A stretch of 64,000 bases of DNA from Lepas anatifera (Eukaryota; Arthropoda; Thecostraca; Lepadidae), in the NCBI GenBank assembly GCA_034440635.1, contig JAOTON010001682.1:340501-404500 (forward strand), in the 5' to 3' direction. The translations under genes and the position numbers were made by a program. Below are positions 24,354 through 36,141 of the stretch, piece by piece. The notes beneath the pieces are model-generated. The model made no database searches and had not been told where the DNA came from. It saw only the letters and a program-made list of their open reading frames with translations. Position 1 is the stretch's first letter. The number at the start of each line of letters is the position of its first letter.

Positions 24354-24597
24354 ATTCTAGGCATTCCTACACATGAGAACGTCATGTTCCTACATGAGAG
24401 TGGGGCAGAATCGTGGCCGCGGGTGCTATTCCTTGCACCGTGAGGGATAAATGGGAGGGAATTTGATATTTCATGGTGTTTCCATGGGCGTTTCAAAAGA
24501 TGCGTGAGAAAAGAATAAGGGAGGGTATCAAACAGTTTCAGGGATAAAATCTGTAAAAGGGGTACTCCCAAAAACAGTGACGGTGGAACGTCCGGAT

Positions 24598-25970
24598 TTA
24601 ACCCTCGCCCCACCGGGGCCATTGATGCCCCCCTAAGGTTTTTCCGGGATAGCAGAAAAACAACGAAGCGCAGCACCGCGGTTGAGGGCTCTACCTCTCA
24701 CTGCATCATTTTCCCACCATCCCCGAAATTTTTTACCCCGGGTCACGCAAGGTCAGGTCACCAGCCGAGGTCAACCAAGGTCACCCCACTTAAATAATAA
24801 TAATAACATCAACTTTATTTTCCGACATATTTTGAAATGCACAGTATACAGGTGTGGTACGGCGCAAAAGCCCAAGGCTTATATCGCGGCGCCGCCCACT
24901 AATTACAGAACACTTTGCACACTTTCAACTCTCACTCTGAAAACTTGGCATGATATTGTGTCAAACTCGGTACCTCCGACCGCCGCCCAGCGAGCCGCAC
25001 CTGCCCCGGACCGACCAGCGCAGCACGCCCCGCCCACCGCACGCCTGAATTTGGTTTAGAGATGTCCGGTCGCTAACATATGGTTTTGGAACTCCGTTGC
25101 CACCCGCCGGCTGCCGCTCTCATCAAGTTGCCGCTCACTTCAAATTTAGAGCTCTATAAGAGCTACATTTCGAAGTCGATCAATTTGAAACTCTCTACAC
25201 TTCATGACCCCTCCAGGGTCTACAAGGTGTATATCCGGAATTTTTGGATTTCGTGACCTGGGGTCAGGTCACGAGGTGACCTCTCCCGTTGAAAAAACAT
25301 GGGGAAAAGCTGTCTTATGATCTAAAAGTCACAAAAACGATTGAAAATGCTCGGTTTGATCAGAAAAACATTCTTTGACACTCTTTCACGGATTCCAGGG
25401 GCCATATTTTCCCTTTCACCCCTCCAAGGTCATACAAGGTCACCAGAGGTCAAAAACAATATTTTGACAATAACTTTTGACCTATATAAACTAGAGCGCT
25501 GAATCACCATCGTGTCTGTCTTGTCACTGGCTTTCGTTTGATATACGGCAAGGTCACCTTCTGACCTTTCGTGACCTCAGGTCATATTAGGTCACGATGT
25601 GACCTCTGGAGGTCAAACCGCTGGTGGGAGGTCATTAAGTTCCACATAGCGTATAAATTTCTGATCTTTTCCTATCCAATGGACTTTACCACATCTCAAT
25701 AGCTCAAACAGCATAAAGTCATGCCCAGTTTGCTTAAGTATTGCATATTTGAATGAAAATAGCCGATCTTGACTTAATTTGACCTCTGGAGGTCAAACCA
25801 TTGACCTGAGCACTAAAACATGTGAAGCAATTTCTTAATGAATTCACGCGAGCTTTCTAATACACTTTGCAGATTTGCGCTAACGCCCATATTTTCTGAG
25901 TTAGAGGGGAGTCATCAATGGCCCCGGTGGGGCGAAGGTGGCGCCGGACCCCCGGTGGGGCGCGGGTTAA
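24598..25970 (+). mobile_element. TTAA-bounded element, family A copy 4, interrupted
   Basis: Ends and interior match family A. At 24791-25137 the copy is split by a retrotransposon 3' fragment. CACTT occurs on both sides of the insertion. The internal sequence is more diverged than in the other six copies, so this is an older insertion. Confidence 0.85.
24791..25137 (-). mobile_element. Non-LTR retrotransposon 3' fragment
   Basis: Read on the minus strand, the fragment ends in AATAAAGTTGATG followed by (TTA)n, an AATAAA motif and microsatellite tail typical of CR1/L2-like elements. The rest is GC-rich and non-coding. It is severely 5'-truncated and inserted in family A copy 4. Confidence 0.55.
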
Positions 25971-27264
25971 TGGGGTCACCATGGACTTTTCAACCCATTT
26001 CTTTTCCAATCAACGCCATAGGCTTAGTGTTAAAATTTCTGATTGAAGGGGCCACCGTACCCCGGCGCCCCCTCCCCTCCCGTTCCACCGCCAGTTTCCA
26101 AAATCAAACATACCTGCCCCACCACCATCCCATCCCATTCTCTCTGTCGTTTCCATAACACTCCTCACTCTTTCTCTCCCATCTTCCCTCCATCTCCCTC
26201 TCTTCAGCTCATCATGCTTGTTTTCGCCCGGACCGTCACTATGCGTGGCTGGACAAATCGCTAATCCGATGTCGGTTACACTAAAGGGGCGAGAGAGGGG
26301 TGAATCTTGATCCAGTGGTCTGGTAAATACCGATAATGTGACGTCGTGGTAATGACCTCGCGCAGCAGGAAAAGACGGCAAAATCGCTCGACTGTCATAA
26401 AATGTTCGTGAGTGCTTTTAATGATGATTGGGAAGAACCTACATACATGTTTGCCATGTGTCAGAGAACTGGATCTTTATACTAAGGAACCATGGTTTTA
26501 ATTATTTCACTTCTTTCCGTACTCCATCAAAACAGCGTTTAATCCCGTCTTTTGACGGATCAGATCCCTGATAAGGCCATTGGCACCAAGGACAGGTTCA
26601 TTGCCTTTAGAGCGTTGACATGGGTAGCAGACCCCCAAACAAATCGTGAACAAAAATTCTACACCAGGTAAATTCACTGGCGAACCCAGGCGGAGGGGGG
26701 TTGAGGGTAAATCTGACAAGTGCCCCTGAACCCCCTGGCCGATTTTACCGATTTTTTTCTTTTAAATCACGATGCTTGTCCCCCTTGTTCTCCCCTCAAA
26801 CTTCCGGGCTGGATCCTACTTCGGCTGTGTTAACATAGAAAATGATTTTTTTCAAATTTGTGCTAGGCTATAGCAAATGCTGGCTGATATATGAAGACCC
26901 CTTCACCTGTGCAGTCAAAGGCTAAATCTTGAAAATAAATAAGTCAAATAAGCTGTTTCCTCCTTCTCTTTGTTCTATAATACAGGAAATACAAATCCAA
27001 AACAATAAAAATCCTGCATCCGCTACCATTCTTTGGAATTATCGTGCAGGAATTAAAGGGGAATGTGGCACCTTTATACCGTGATTTTAACTGAGATAGC
27101 CAAGTTGTAAGGAATGCCGGAAAACCCGGTACTCAACATATCATTTGTCTTGAAACTCGAAATTTCCGTAGAGAAAAGCTAAGAACTACCTGAAAGGTAT
27201 CCCACATGCGGCGGACACACAAAGTAAATGACACACAATGCACACCCACAGACAAAACATCCGC
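25971..27264. other. Unassigned stretch
   Basis: No gene was recognised. Positions 26050-26210 are C/T-rich. At 26676-26730 a CACTGGCGAACCCAGGCGG phrase resembles a transposon end, but a partner was not confirmed. Confidence 0.25.
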
Positions 27265-27526
27265 GGATCATGGGGGGGCAGTTGCCCCACCCCGATTGAT
27301 CCTTTGCACCCCCTGAAATGGTTACAGCGCCCTCCGAAAGGTCGATGGCGCTCTCCACCATGAAATTTCGCCCCCGCTCTCAGGGATGCGAAAATCAGCG
27401 ACCACCCATAGAATTGTGCGCCCACCTCATAGGTTTTTCCGATCAAAAGTGGCAACCCCTGGTCCGGGTGGCACCCTTCCCCGGTAAGGTGCCCCCTCCC
27501 CGATTGTTAATCCTGGATACGCCTAT
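27265..27526. mobile_element. Family G MITE, copy 6 (inverted)
   Basis: The right end AATCCTGGATACGCCTATG is recognisable. The interior is the reverse complement of the other family G copies (GATGCGAAAATC, GTCGATGGCGC). The left end is decayed. Confidence 0.6.
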
Positions 27527-27762
27527 GATACATAAAACGGGCATTACTCGCCAAACGCACGGCATTCAGAGTGAAAGGCTTCGGCTAAGAACAAGGATTA
27601 GAAACAAAGAAAGCTGGCCATTGCAAACCACTAAAAACTACGTAAACACTTATAAATTATGAGTCGATAAGATACCTATTGTCGAATTTAGACAGCTTAT
27701 GGTATACGCGTAGGCAATTTTTGACAAAAATGCAGCAGAGTTGTGCGTTTCAGAATTTTCTT

Positions 27763-27920
27763 GAGCCGACTCAACTCAACTCAAGTGCTGACAGCGGTTG
27801 ACTCAACTCCGACTCAACTCATGATCAAGAGTTCAGTGAGACGACTCAACTCTGACTCAAGGATAAATTCATCCGACTCAACTCTGACTCAACTCACGGC
27901 TCAACTCAACTCAAACTTTG
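27763..27920. repeat. GACTCAACTC minisatellite, array 1
   Basis: Degenerate tandem array of CGACTCAACTC/TGACTCAACTC units of about 10-16 bp. A similar array is at 37625-37815, with the same CAACTCAACTCAACTC phrases. The plus-strand frame through the array reads SxLNSTQLNS-like but is unlikely to be protein. Confidence 0.85.
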
Positions 27921-27950
27921 ACTGATTTGCAAAATGAAATAAATAAACAA

Positions 27951-27970
27951 TAAATATATATATATATATA
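27951..27970. repeat. TA microsatellite
   Basis: Short (TA)n run. Confidence 0.9.
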
Positions 27971-28565
27971 TTTTTATATTATTATATATGTAAAACAATA
28001 AGAAATAAATCAATACACCAGTAAAAATCGAGCTCTTTAGAAAGTCTGACACGGAACGGAAGATTAATGGAAGCAAAATTAATCAATTGGCATTAAAACA
28101 TTGGTTAACAATTAGCCAGCAACCATGAATATATTTTTTAATTCTTCCAGACTGGCACTGCCCAAAAAAGCTTCCACATGTTACAATTATTTCTAAAAGG
28201 AGCATTTCATACTAAACTAGGTAAATGGAATGGAAAGGAACCTAAAAGCGCTAAGGCTACACCAATATAGGCAAAATAGTTGAGCCTCCATACTGTCAAA
28301 AAAGGTCCAAGGTAAAAAACATGATATAAACTGTATTTGTAGGCATGGTATAACTATTGATTTTTCTGTTAAAAAACGAGGCTAGGTAATTTTTATGAAT
28401 TAAAATTAATATGCCAAGATTTTAATCAAAATTCAAACAATAACTACTAGAGTGCCTAGTTGCAATTGCTACTTCCAAGAATGACAGCAAACCCTGAGAA
28501 AAAGTATACCATTTATGACAAATGACAATAGCAATGAAAATTCTATCAGCTTTGATGTGTTGGAT

Positions 28566-29596
28566 TTAACCCTCGCCCCACCGGGGGGGCCATCGATGGC
28601 CCCTAAGGTTTTTTCCGGGATAGCAGAAAAACGACGAGGCGCAGCACCGCGGTTCAGGGCTCTACCTCTCACTGCATCATTTTCCCATCATCCCTGAAAT
28701 TTTTTACCCCGGGTCACCCAAGGTCAGGTCACCAGACGAGGTCAACCAAGGTCACCTCACTTCACTTTAGAGCTCTGTAAGAGCTACATTTCAAAGTCAA
28801 TCGATTTGAAACTTCCTACACTTCATAACCCCTCCAGGGTCTACAAGGTGTATATCCGGGATTTTTCGATTTCGTGCCCTGAGGTCAGGTCACGAGGCGA
28901 CCTCTCCCATTGGAAAAGCATAGGGAAAAGTTGTTTCATGATATAAAAGCCACAAAAATGATTGCAAATACTCAGACTGCTCAGAACAAAGTTTTTGGAC
29001 ACCCTTTCACGGATCCCAGGGGTCATATTTGCCCTTTGACTTTTCCAAGGTCATCCAAGGTCACCAGAGGCCAAAAACAGTATTTTGGCAATAACTTTTG
29101 ACCTAATTAAGCTAGAGCGGTGAAACAAACACCATCGTGTTTGTCTTGTCACTGGCTTTCATTTGATATACAGCAAGGTCACTTTCTGACCTTTTGTGAC
29201 CTCAGGTCATATTAGGTCACGAGGTGACCTCTGGAGGTCAAACCACTGGCGGAAGGTCTTTACGTTCCACATAGCGGAAAAAGTACTGGCAATTTGCTAT
29301 CAAATGTACTTTACCAGGCCTCAATAGCTCTAATGACATAAGAGTTATGCCCAGTTCGCTCAATCATTGCATATTTGAGTGAAAATAGCCGATCTTGACC
29401 TAATTTGACCTCTGGAGGTCAAACCATTGACCTGAGCACTAAAACATGCGAAGTAATTTCTTACTGAATTCACGCAAGCTTTCTATTGCTTTTTGCAGAT
29501 TTGCGCTAACGCCCATATTTTCGGAGTTAGAGGGGGCCATCTGATGGCCCCCGGTGGGGCGAAAGTGGCGCCGGACCCCGGTGGGGCGCGGGTTAA
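28566..29596 (+). mobile_element. TTAA-bounded element, family A copy 5
   Basis: The copy is full-length with both TTAA ends, hairpins and two-box right end. The right hairpin has an extra base (CCATCTGATGG). It shares several private substitutions with copy 2 at 11471, such as AAGCATAGGGAAAAGTTG, so these two are sister copies. Confidence 0.9.
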
Positions 29597-29719
29597 ATTA
29601 TTTCATATTTTAAACTCAATCCAATTTTCAGCTTCAGTCAGAACCTCAAATAAAATACATACCTATCGCTCTTCAAACAAAATTGGAGAACGATTTCATA
29701 GAAAATTGCTAATGTATTG

Positions 29720-31560
29720 ACCCCAATCAATCAATCAATCAATGTATTTCAGAACATCCTTACACTCGATACAAGGCTTTCCATGTTCCATCGTCAATTC
29801 AATGAAGGGGTCGTGGATGGTGTAAAAGTAACAGTGAAGTCAGCGATACAGGCAGTAAAAGCACAAGTACTCAAATGCAATCACACACGTAATATGATAT
29901 GAAATACTGCGAGCTTACACTTACAGGCCCAATAAACTTCTCAGTGAGTTTCGGAAACCTGACATTCTGGTATTGGTTCTTAGATCACGTGGCAGGTCAT
30001 TATATTGTGCAATGGCAGCATGGCATAATCTTCGCTTCCCTGCGTTGTTTCTAGCACGGGTGGGACGTAAAAGTCCCGCCTGTCGCGTACCGTAGCTATG
30101 GTCAGTAAAGGTAAACATTTCACCAAGCACACACGACTCACCGGTAATCAACACGCTATGAACAATGCTCAACCGGTGGTAGGTAAGCAGCTGTGCGGGG
30201 TCAGGCAGTCGTAATCTGGCTACTTCCCGAGAAATGTGCTCAAACTTTCTCTTCCCAGTTAAAACGCGAGCACAGAAGTTGATCACTTTTTTAATTCGGT
30301 GGAGTTGAGTTGTTCCACAAGTCCCATAAATTGAAATACAGTACCTGATGTGAGATATGACGAGTGACTGTATTAATAGTTTCAGTACTGACTGTGGAAT
30401 GATGTGCCGAATGTGCATGAGTCCAATGAGAATGCCAGTACATTTCCTAGTGATGCTATCAACATGCGATTCGAACGTCAGGTTCCGGTCCATATGCACG
30501 CCTAGGTTTTTAACTTCCCTTGTTTCTGTTACTACTGTGTTGCCCACCCGAATACTAATTTTTGGCAAATTTTGGAGCATTGCACGGGTTCCGAGTACGA
30601 TGACCTGGGTTTTTGCTGGGTTGATTTTGAGGGCGTTTTGAGAAAACCAATATAAAAGTACAGCTATGTCATGCTCAAGCAATGATACCATAGTATCAAG
30701 GTTCTGTTTTTGGGCCGGATATGATGAGCTGAACGTCGTCACAGAATTGAACCATGGTGGAATTCTTAATATACAAATTCATGTCGTTTGCAAAGATTGA
30801 AAACATGATACAGGATAAACTTCCGCCTTGGAAAACGCCCACCGAGTTTTGGAGTGATTTGGAGAGTTTCGGACTGCCATTCCCCTGTGTTGTTGCGCCA
30901 CCGCTAAAACCGTTCGTAATTTTGACTTGTTGATAGTGATCACGGAGGTAATCCCTGAACCAGTGGTCGTCAACACCATACTGCTCAAATTTTTCCAGCA
31001 ATTTCTCGTGACTAATTACATCGAAGCATTTTGAAAGATCCGTGAGAACTAGTATTGAAATAGGCCTCTTATCCATGGCCTGGTACGCCTGATCAGTAAC
31101 TACTGTGAGCGCAGTTTCGGTGGGATGATTCTTCCGGTAGCCGTGTTGCGTGTGTGAGAGCAGATGGTTTTTGGTGAAATACGTACTGAGTTGGTTGTGG
31201 ACTATACGTTCGGTAATTTTTGTCACTGCTGGTAGAATAGTGATAGGACGCCAGTTAGATGGTTTGGTTATGTCTCCGCCTTTCAGTATTGGAACAACCA
31301 TGCCGTGCTTCCACTGTCGTGGTACTAAACCGGTCACAAGACTAGAGTTAATGACATGAAGTAACACATTTTGAACGCCAAAGTAAAAACGCTGAAAAAA
31401 TCACAATATTAAGACCAGAAACATCGACAGAAGTAGAGGGTTTCATGGAACCTAAAGTAATGCACACGTCGTCAGCTGAAATTGGTCCGATCTTCAAGCC
31501 ACACGCAGGTACACGCGGGAGCCTAACTGGTAAGTTAGGCACGCTCACCAGAAGCACTAG
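29720..31560 (-). pseudogene. Non-LTR retrotransposon reverse transcriptase, frameshifted remnant
   Basis: Minus-strand frames at about 31560-31350, 31367-30696 and 30742-29921 together cover a linker (SMKPSTSVDVSGLN), the fingers (WRPITILPAVTKITERI, HGYRKNHPTETAL), the palm (LTDLSKCFDVISHEKL, GGSLSCIMFSIFANDM, QFCDDVQLII) and the thumb with C-terminal region. The catalytic box reads FCDD instead of the usual FADD. Frameshifts near 31370 and 30720 separate the three frames. The 3' end carries a (TTGA)n-like microsatellite near 29723-29745, as in CR1/L2 elements. No endonuclease domain was recognised. It is an inactive, 5'-truncated copy. Confidence 0.85.
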
Positions 31561-31946
31561 TGTGCCATCCAAGATGGCCGCGAAAGAAGGACTGCGAAAG
31601 GTAAACAATGTTAGTGGGCCCCGGGAATAGCATGGTAAGCGGTGAATTATACGTGTTTTATGTCTGGTATGTGGCAGAGGCTTATAACCAGCAACTGCGG
31701 AAGGCAACGAGGAAGGCAGCCCAAATTCGAAGAGTTTTTGGTCCCACAGAGCAAAGTTTGTAGTCAGTATCAGGTTGAAGTTTGCTGCCCCCCCCCCACT
31801 TTTTTGCCGGTGATGACGCTTATGTTTGGAAACGCATTTTCCATCGTACATTCAACAGGAATTTCAGACAGCTTGAAACGAATAAAGGCGTATATCTACC
31901 GAATTATTTCAATATGTCAGTTTCCCGAGCTAAAGAGGAATGCGGC

Positions 31947-32220
31947 CATAGGCGGATCCAGGGGGATGGCAAAGTGGGCACGTGCCCCATAGGCAGATCC
32001 AGGGGGCAAAGGGAGTACGTGCCCCCTCGCCATCGACCCTCGGCGCCCCCTGAAATGGCCACGCCCCCTGAATTTTTCTCCTCCCAGCCCCCCCCAGGAT
32101 GCGAAAGTCGGCTCCCACCGATAGGATTTTGCTCCCATCCGAGAGGGTTTCCCGGTCAAGAATCCCCCCCGTGAAGGTGCCCCCGATGGGCAATCCTGGA
32201 TCCACCTATACCATATACGT
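31947..32220. mobile_element. Family G MITE, copy 7 (inverted, with doubled end)
   Basis: CATAGGCGGATCCAGGGG at 31947 is followed within 40 bp by a second end, CATAGGCAGATCCAGGGG. The right end is AATCCTGGATCCACCTATA. The interior is the inverted family G sequence. The doubled left end suggests nested insertion or slippage. Confidence 0.65.
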
Positions 32221-32258
32221 ATATTTGACAGTAAAAACATATTAAAAACAGGCATGGG

Positions 32259-33461
32259 TTAACCCTTGCCCCGGTGGCGGGTACGAGCCACCTTCGCCCT
32301 GGTGGGGGGGCTAAAAAAGACCCCCCACGATCTCAAAAACTAAGAGAGCTAGAAAAAAGCGCAAAACGGCAATCAAAAGCTCTTCGAAAATGATATCGAA
32401 AGTACTTCGGTCATTTTTCTTGTCAGGTCAATATCAAGGTCACCAGAGGTCAAAATAGGTCAAAATCGCTAATATGAGGTGTACTAAGAAAACCTCCTAT
32501 ATCTCAGAAACTATGATAGCTAGAAACATTTTTTTAACACCATTCGAAAGCTCTTGAGATGTGCTTTCATTAGAGTGGCATTCATTTTCGTGTCAGGTCA
32601 AAGCCTAGGGATCTACAGGTCACTAAATATTGGGCATATTCTTGGGAATGTCCATAGCCACCCATGCATAAGGGCGTTTACTTTTTCGCTAATAGCTTCC
32701 AAACCAAACAAGATACAGCCATAGTTTATGCACCATTGCAATCCTCTCGTCAATACGAATCGAATGATATATGATATTGCTATGCCAGGTCAAATTTAAG
32801 AATTTGACCTGACCCAGGTCAACGGTCTGACCCAACTTGACCTGGTATAGTCATGATGTATATCATTTGACTTCCAGTGACTATGCAAACACTTTGGTGA
32901 CAAAATAAAAGCTCTATCTTAGTTTATTCAAAATTTATAGAGAAAAACACCAAAAATGCTTATTTGACCTAAGGTGACCTTTTAAAGGTCACAAGTCAAA
33001 CATTTTGGTATCAGCTTCAGAAATGGGCTAAGAGCAAGTCGCAACCGATGTTTGAAGTTGATTCCACCCATACTTACTGAGAAAAGCTCATTTCGTGATT
33101 TTCCCCATGTATTGACAATGGGGAGGTCATGCTCTGCACATGACCTTAGGTCACCAATATCAAAAATCCCGGAACAAATGTTGTAGCTCCTGGTGGGGCC
33201 AAGATGTGGTATGAGTTTCAACTTGATCGATTAACCCTTCTTTTAGTTGTGCCGTCCTAAGTATTTTTTGAGGTGAGGTCACCTCACCTGACCTGGTGAC
33301 CTGACCTGATATGACCTTGAGCCAAAATTTTCAGGAAAGATGTAAAAAGGATGAAGGAACAGCTAGACCAAGTTTGGCGGCGCTGCGCGCCGCCGTTTTT
33401 TCGTCACTTCGGAAAAACCCGAGGGGGGGTCTAAAAAGACCCCCACCCGGGCGAAGGTTAA
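32259..33461 (-). mobile_element. TTAA-bounded element, family B copy 3 (inverted)
   Basis: This copy is inverted. The plus strand starts TTAACCCTTGCCCCGGTGG (two-box end) and ends CCCGGGCGAAGGTTAA (one-box end). The interior is the reverse complement of the copy at 103 with few differences. Confidence 0.9.
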
Positions 33462-33655
33462 TAGGAATGACATAAAAACACTATTTTAAGACTCCTGGCA
33501 GACTAGAAAGAGAGGTGGAGGCAACAAATGTATAAGTTTCATGCGTCAAGAACCGCGGTGATGAATAAGGGCACTTGGAGAAAAAATATATATGAGAAAG
33601 ATTGGGGTGAGAACAAAAAAAAGTAAAATAAATTCATGGGTTATGGTTCACCACA

Positions 33656-33960
33656 GAACTGGGGCCGCCTCATCCAAATCACGCCGACAAGTTGAGGCGA
33701 GCCAACCGACGCAGAGGACATCCGGGCAGCATAAGACGGCCGAAGCACCTCAGTAGCACCGCCCAGCACCAGCACCACCTGTCGGGCACAGCAGCGCCAC
33801 CTAGCGGCCGCAGCAGCGCCGCCCGGCGGAGTCAACCTAACCTGTCCCGCCAGGCACCGGACGAAAGCAGCGCCACCTGTTCGAGGATAGCGGGACCGAC
33901 AGGCGCGCACGACGCCACCGATCTCCACCGGCTATGATGACGGCCCAAGGATAAAGGCCT
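33656..33960. promoter_or_regulatory. GC-rich block with CTCF-like motifs
   Basis: This is a short GC-rich island in AT-rich surroundings. It holds three GC[GA]CCACCT cores in about 140 bp. The best, at 33792-33810, reads CAGCGCCACCTAGCGGCCG and resembles the reverse complement of the bilaterian CTCF motif at about 14 of 19 positions. It lies just downstream of the THAP exon on the minus strand. Binding is an inference. Confidence 0.35.
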
Positions 33961-34006
33961 ACTCCTGCTAGAAGCAGGCTCAAGGAATTGCCTCACAGCC
34001 GCTTAC

Positions 34007-34298
34007 CAGATGGATGTGGATGGAAGTCAGATGGCTGAAAATGTCTGCTACAGACAGCAGCATTTGAGCCTATCTTCCTCCCAATTCTCAGTTTCAACTT
34101 CCACTGCTTGGACAGCACCTTATCCTGAGGAAACTTGTGAAAGCTGAGAGTTGACACTTTCTTCGGAAGGATACACAATGAGGAACGCAGCAGTTCTGAT
34201 TGGCTGTAATGGTTATCCGTCTCTCCTCCATTTTCTTTGAACTTTCCAAGATTAGAACAAACAAGAAAATAACGCCAGTCTTCAATATTCACGTCCAC
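34007..34298 (-). pseudogene. THAP zinc-finger exon, frameshifted
   Basis: THAP domains are C2CH zinc-binding DNA-binding modules found in host factors and in P-element-type transposases. The minus strand encodes NCCVPHC (Cys pair, 34175-34192) in one frame. After a one-base frame change between about 34174 and 34146 it encodes SFHKFPQDK, a W, then AAVCSRHFQPSDF with the closing C-x2-H and the HF signature. The spacing between the Cys pair and CSRH is about 42 residues, right for THAP. A canonical donor GTAAGC (minus strand, 34006-34001) follows immediately, so this looks like an exon. The frameshift means a pseudogene, a sequence error or a decayed transposase exon. No downstream exon was found. 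Confidence 0.7.
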
Positions 34299-34539
34299 CC
34301 AACGTCACGTATAACCACACTCTTTCACAACGAGTTCACCACGACTGAAAATACATTAAAAACCAATGGCGTTCAAAAATGCGCCGGATATGAAGCAGCC
34401 ACGCCAGACGACTTTCCTTCTCCTGGCGTTTCCAAAAAATCCGCCAGGTGCCAACACTTTCGATGACCGAGGCCAGTAGCTTTTCAAAATAAAACACAGA
34501 CGCCAAGCAAGGGTCTCTGATCAGACAAAAAAGGTAACA

Positions 34540-35575
34540 TTAACCCTCGCCCCACCGGGGGGGCCATCGATGGCCCCCCCTAAGGTTTTTCCGGGATAGC
34601 AGAAAAACGACGAGGCGCAGCACCGCGGTTGAGGGCTCTACCTCTCACTGCATCATTTTCCCATCATCCCTGAAATTTTTTACCCCGGGTCACCCAAGGT
34701 CAGGTCACCAGACGAGGTCAACCAAGGTCACCTCACTTCACTTTAGAGCTCTGTAAGAGCTACATTTCAAACTCGATCGATTTGAAACTTCCTACACTTC
34801 ATGACCCCTCCAGGGTCTACAAGGTGTATATCCGGGATTTTTTGATTTCGTGCCCTGAGGTCAGGTCACGAGGCGACCTCTCCCATTGGAAAAGCATGGG
34901 GAAAAGCTATTTCATGATATAAAAGCCACCAAAATGATTGCAAATACTCAGACTGCTCAGAACAACGTTTTTGGACACCCTTTCACGGATCCCAGGGGTC
35001 ATATTTGCCCTTTGACTTTTCCAAGGTCATCCAAGGTCACCAGAGGTCAAAACCAGTATTTTGACAATAACTCTTGACCTAATTGAGCTAGAGCGGTGAA
35101 ACAAACACCATCGTGTTTGTCTTGTCACTGGCTTTCAGTTGATATACGGCAAGGTCACTTTTTGACCTTTCGTGACCTCAGGTCATATTAGGTCACGAGG
35201 TGACCTCTGGCGGTCAAACCACTGGCGGGAGGTCTTTACGTTCCACATAGCGGAAAAAGTACTGGCAATTTGCTATCAAATGTACTTTACCAGGTCTCAA
35301 TAGCTCTAATGGCATAAGAGTTATGCCCAGTTTGCTTAATCATTGTATATTTGAGTGAAAATAGCCGATCTTGACCTAATTTGACCTCTGGAGGTCAAAC
35401 CATTGACCTGAGCACTAAAACATGTGAAGTAATTTCTTACTGAATTCACGCGAGCTTTCTATTGCACTTTGCAGATTTGCGCTAACGCCCATATTTTCGG
35501 AGTTAGAGGGGGGGCCATCGATGGCCCCCCGGTGGGGCGAAGGTGGCGCCGGACCCCCGGTGGGGCGCGGGTTAA
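34540..35575 (+). mobile_element. TTAA-bounded element, family A copy 6
   Basis: Full-length copy with perfect GGGGCCATCGATGGCCCC hairpins at both ends and the standard AGGTCA-rich interior. Confidence 0.92.
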
Positions 35576-35789
35576 ATAATTCCTCTGATTCTTGCGATAA
35601 AGACATCTCAAAATTTTCCTCCAATAAAAGGTCCAATTTTTCACTGCTAATAGCAGCATCTGCTGTTAATAGGCAAAATGGAAAGAGCGGCGGCAGATGG
35701 CGCATTTAGGACAAAATAATAAATATGGCATGTAGGTATGTAAATATTTGTAATACCTTATGAACTATCACATGACACTTACATCTTTT

Positions 35790-36054
35790 GCCGTGAGGCT
35801 ATTTAAGCTTGAACCCATATTCGAGCCTTACCAGGCTCAGGATCGGTCATTTTTACTCTACACACGGGCATTATCTGACTAATACCGTACCCAAACTCTG
35901 TCCACACTGCGGCAGCCGCCTCACTGTACAACATGTTTTATCTGTTACTGACAGCTGCGACCAACTGAGGCGAAGTCAGCGGCGATTCTTCCCACCAGTT
36001 CCGCCGGGACAGATTCTAGGCAATGACGCGTCCATAGACATTGGGAAAGTATAA
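35790..36054 (+). pseudogene. Non-LTR retrotransposon C-terminal fragment
   Basis: The plus-strand frame reads SLTRLRIGHFYSTHGHYL, then PKLCPHCGSRLTVQHVL and a later DSC. This is the C-terminal motif of many non-LTR elements: an LTRLRIGH segment followed by a CPxCG...TVxHxL...C knuckle. The upstream reverse transcriptase is missing, so it is a 5'-truncated relic. It lies just left of the family C element. Confidence 0.75.
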
Positions 36055-36141
36055 TCATATCTGAGAGAAATACATTTTGACGTAGTATATACCCCCATCA
36101 CATATTCTTAGATTTCACACCCTCTGTGTAGGCCACTTTAG

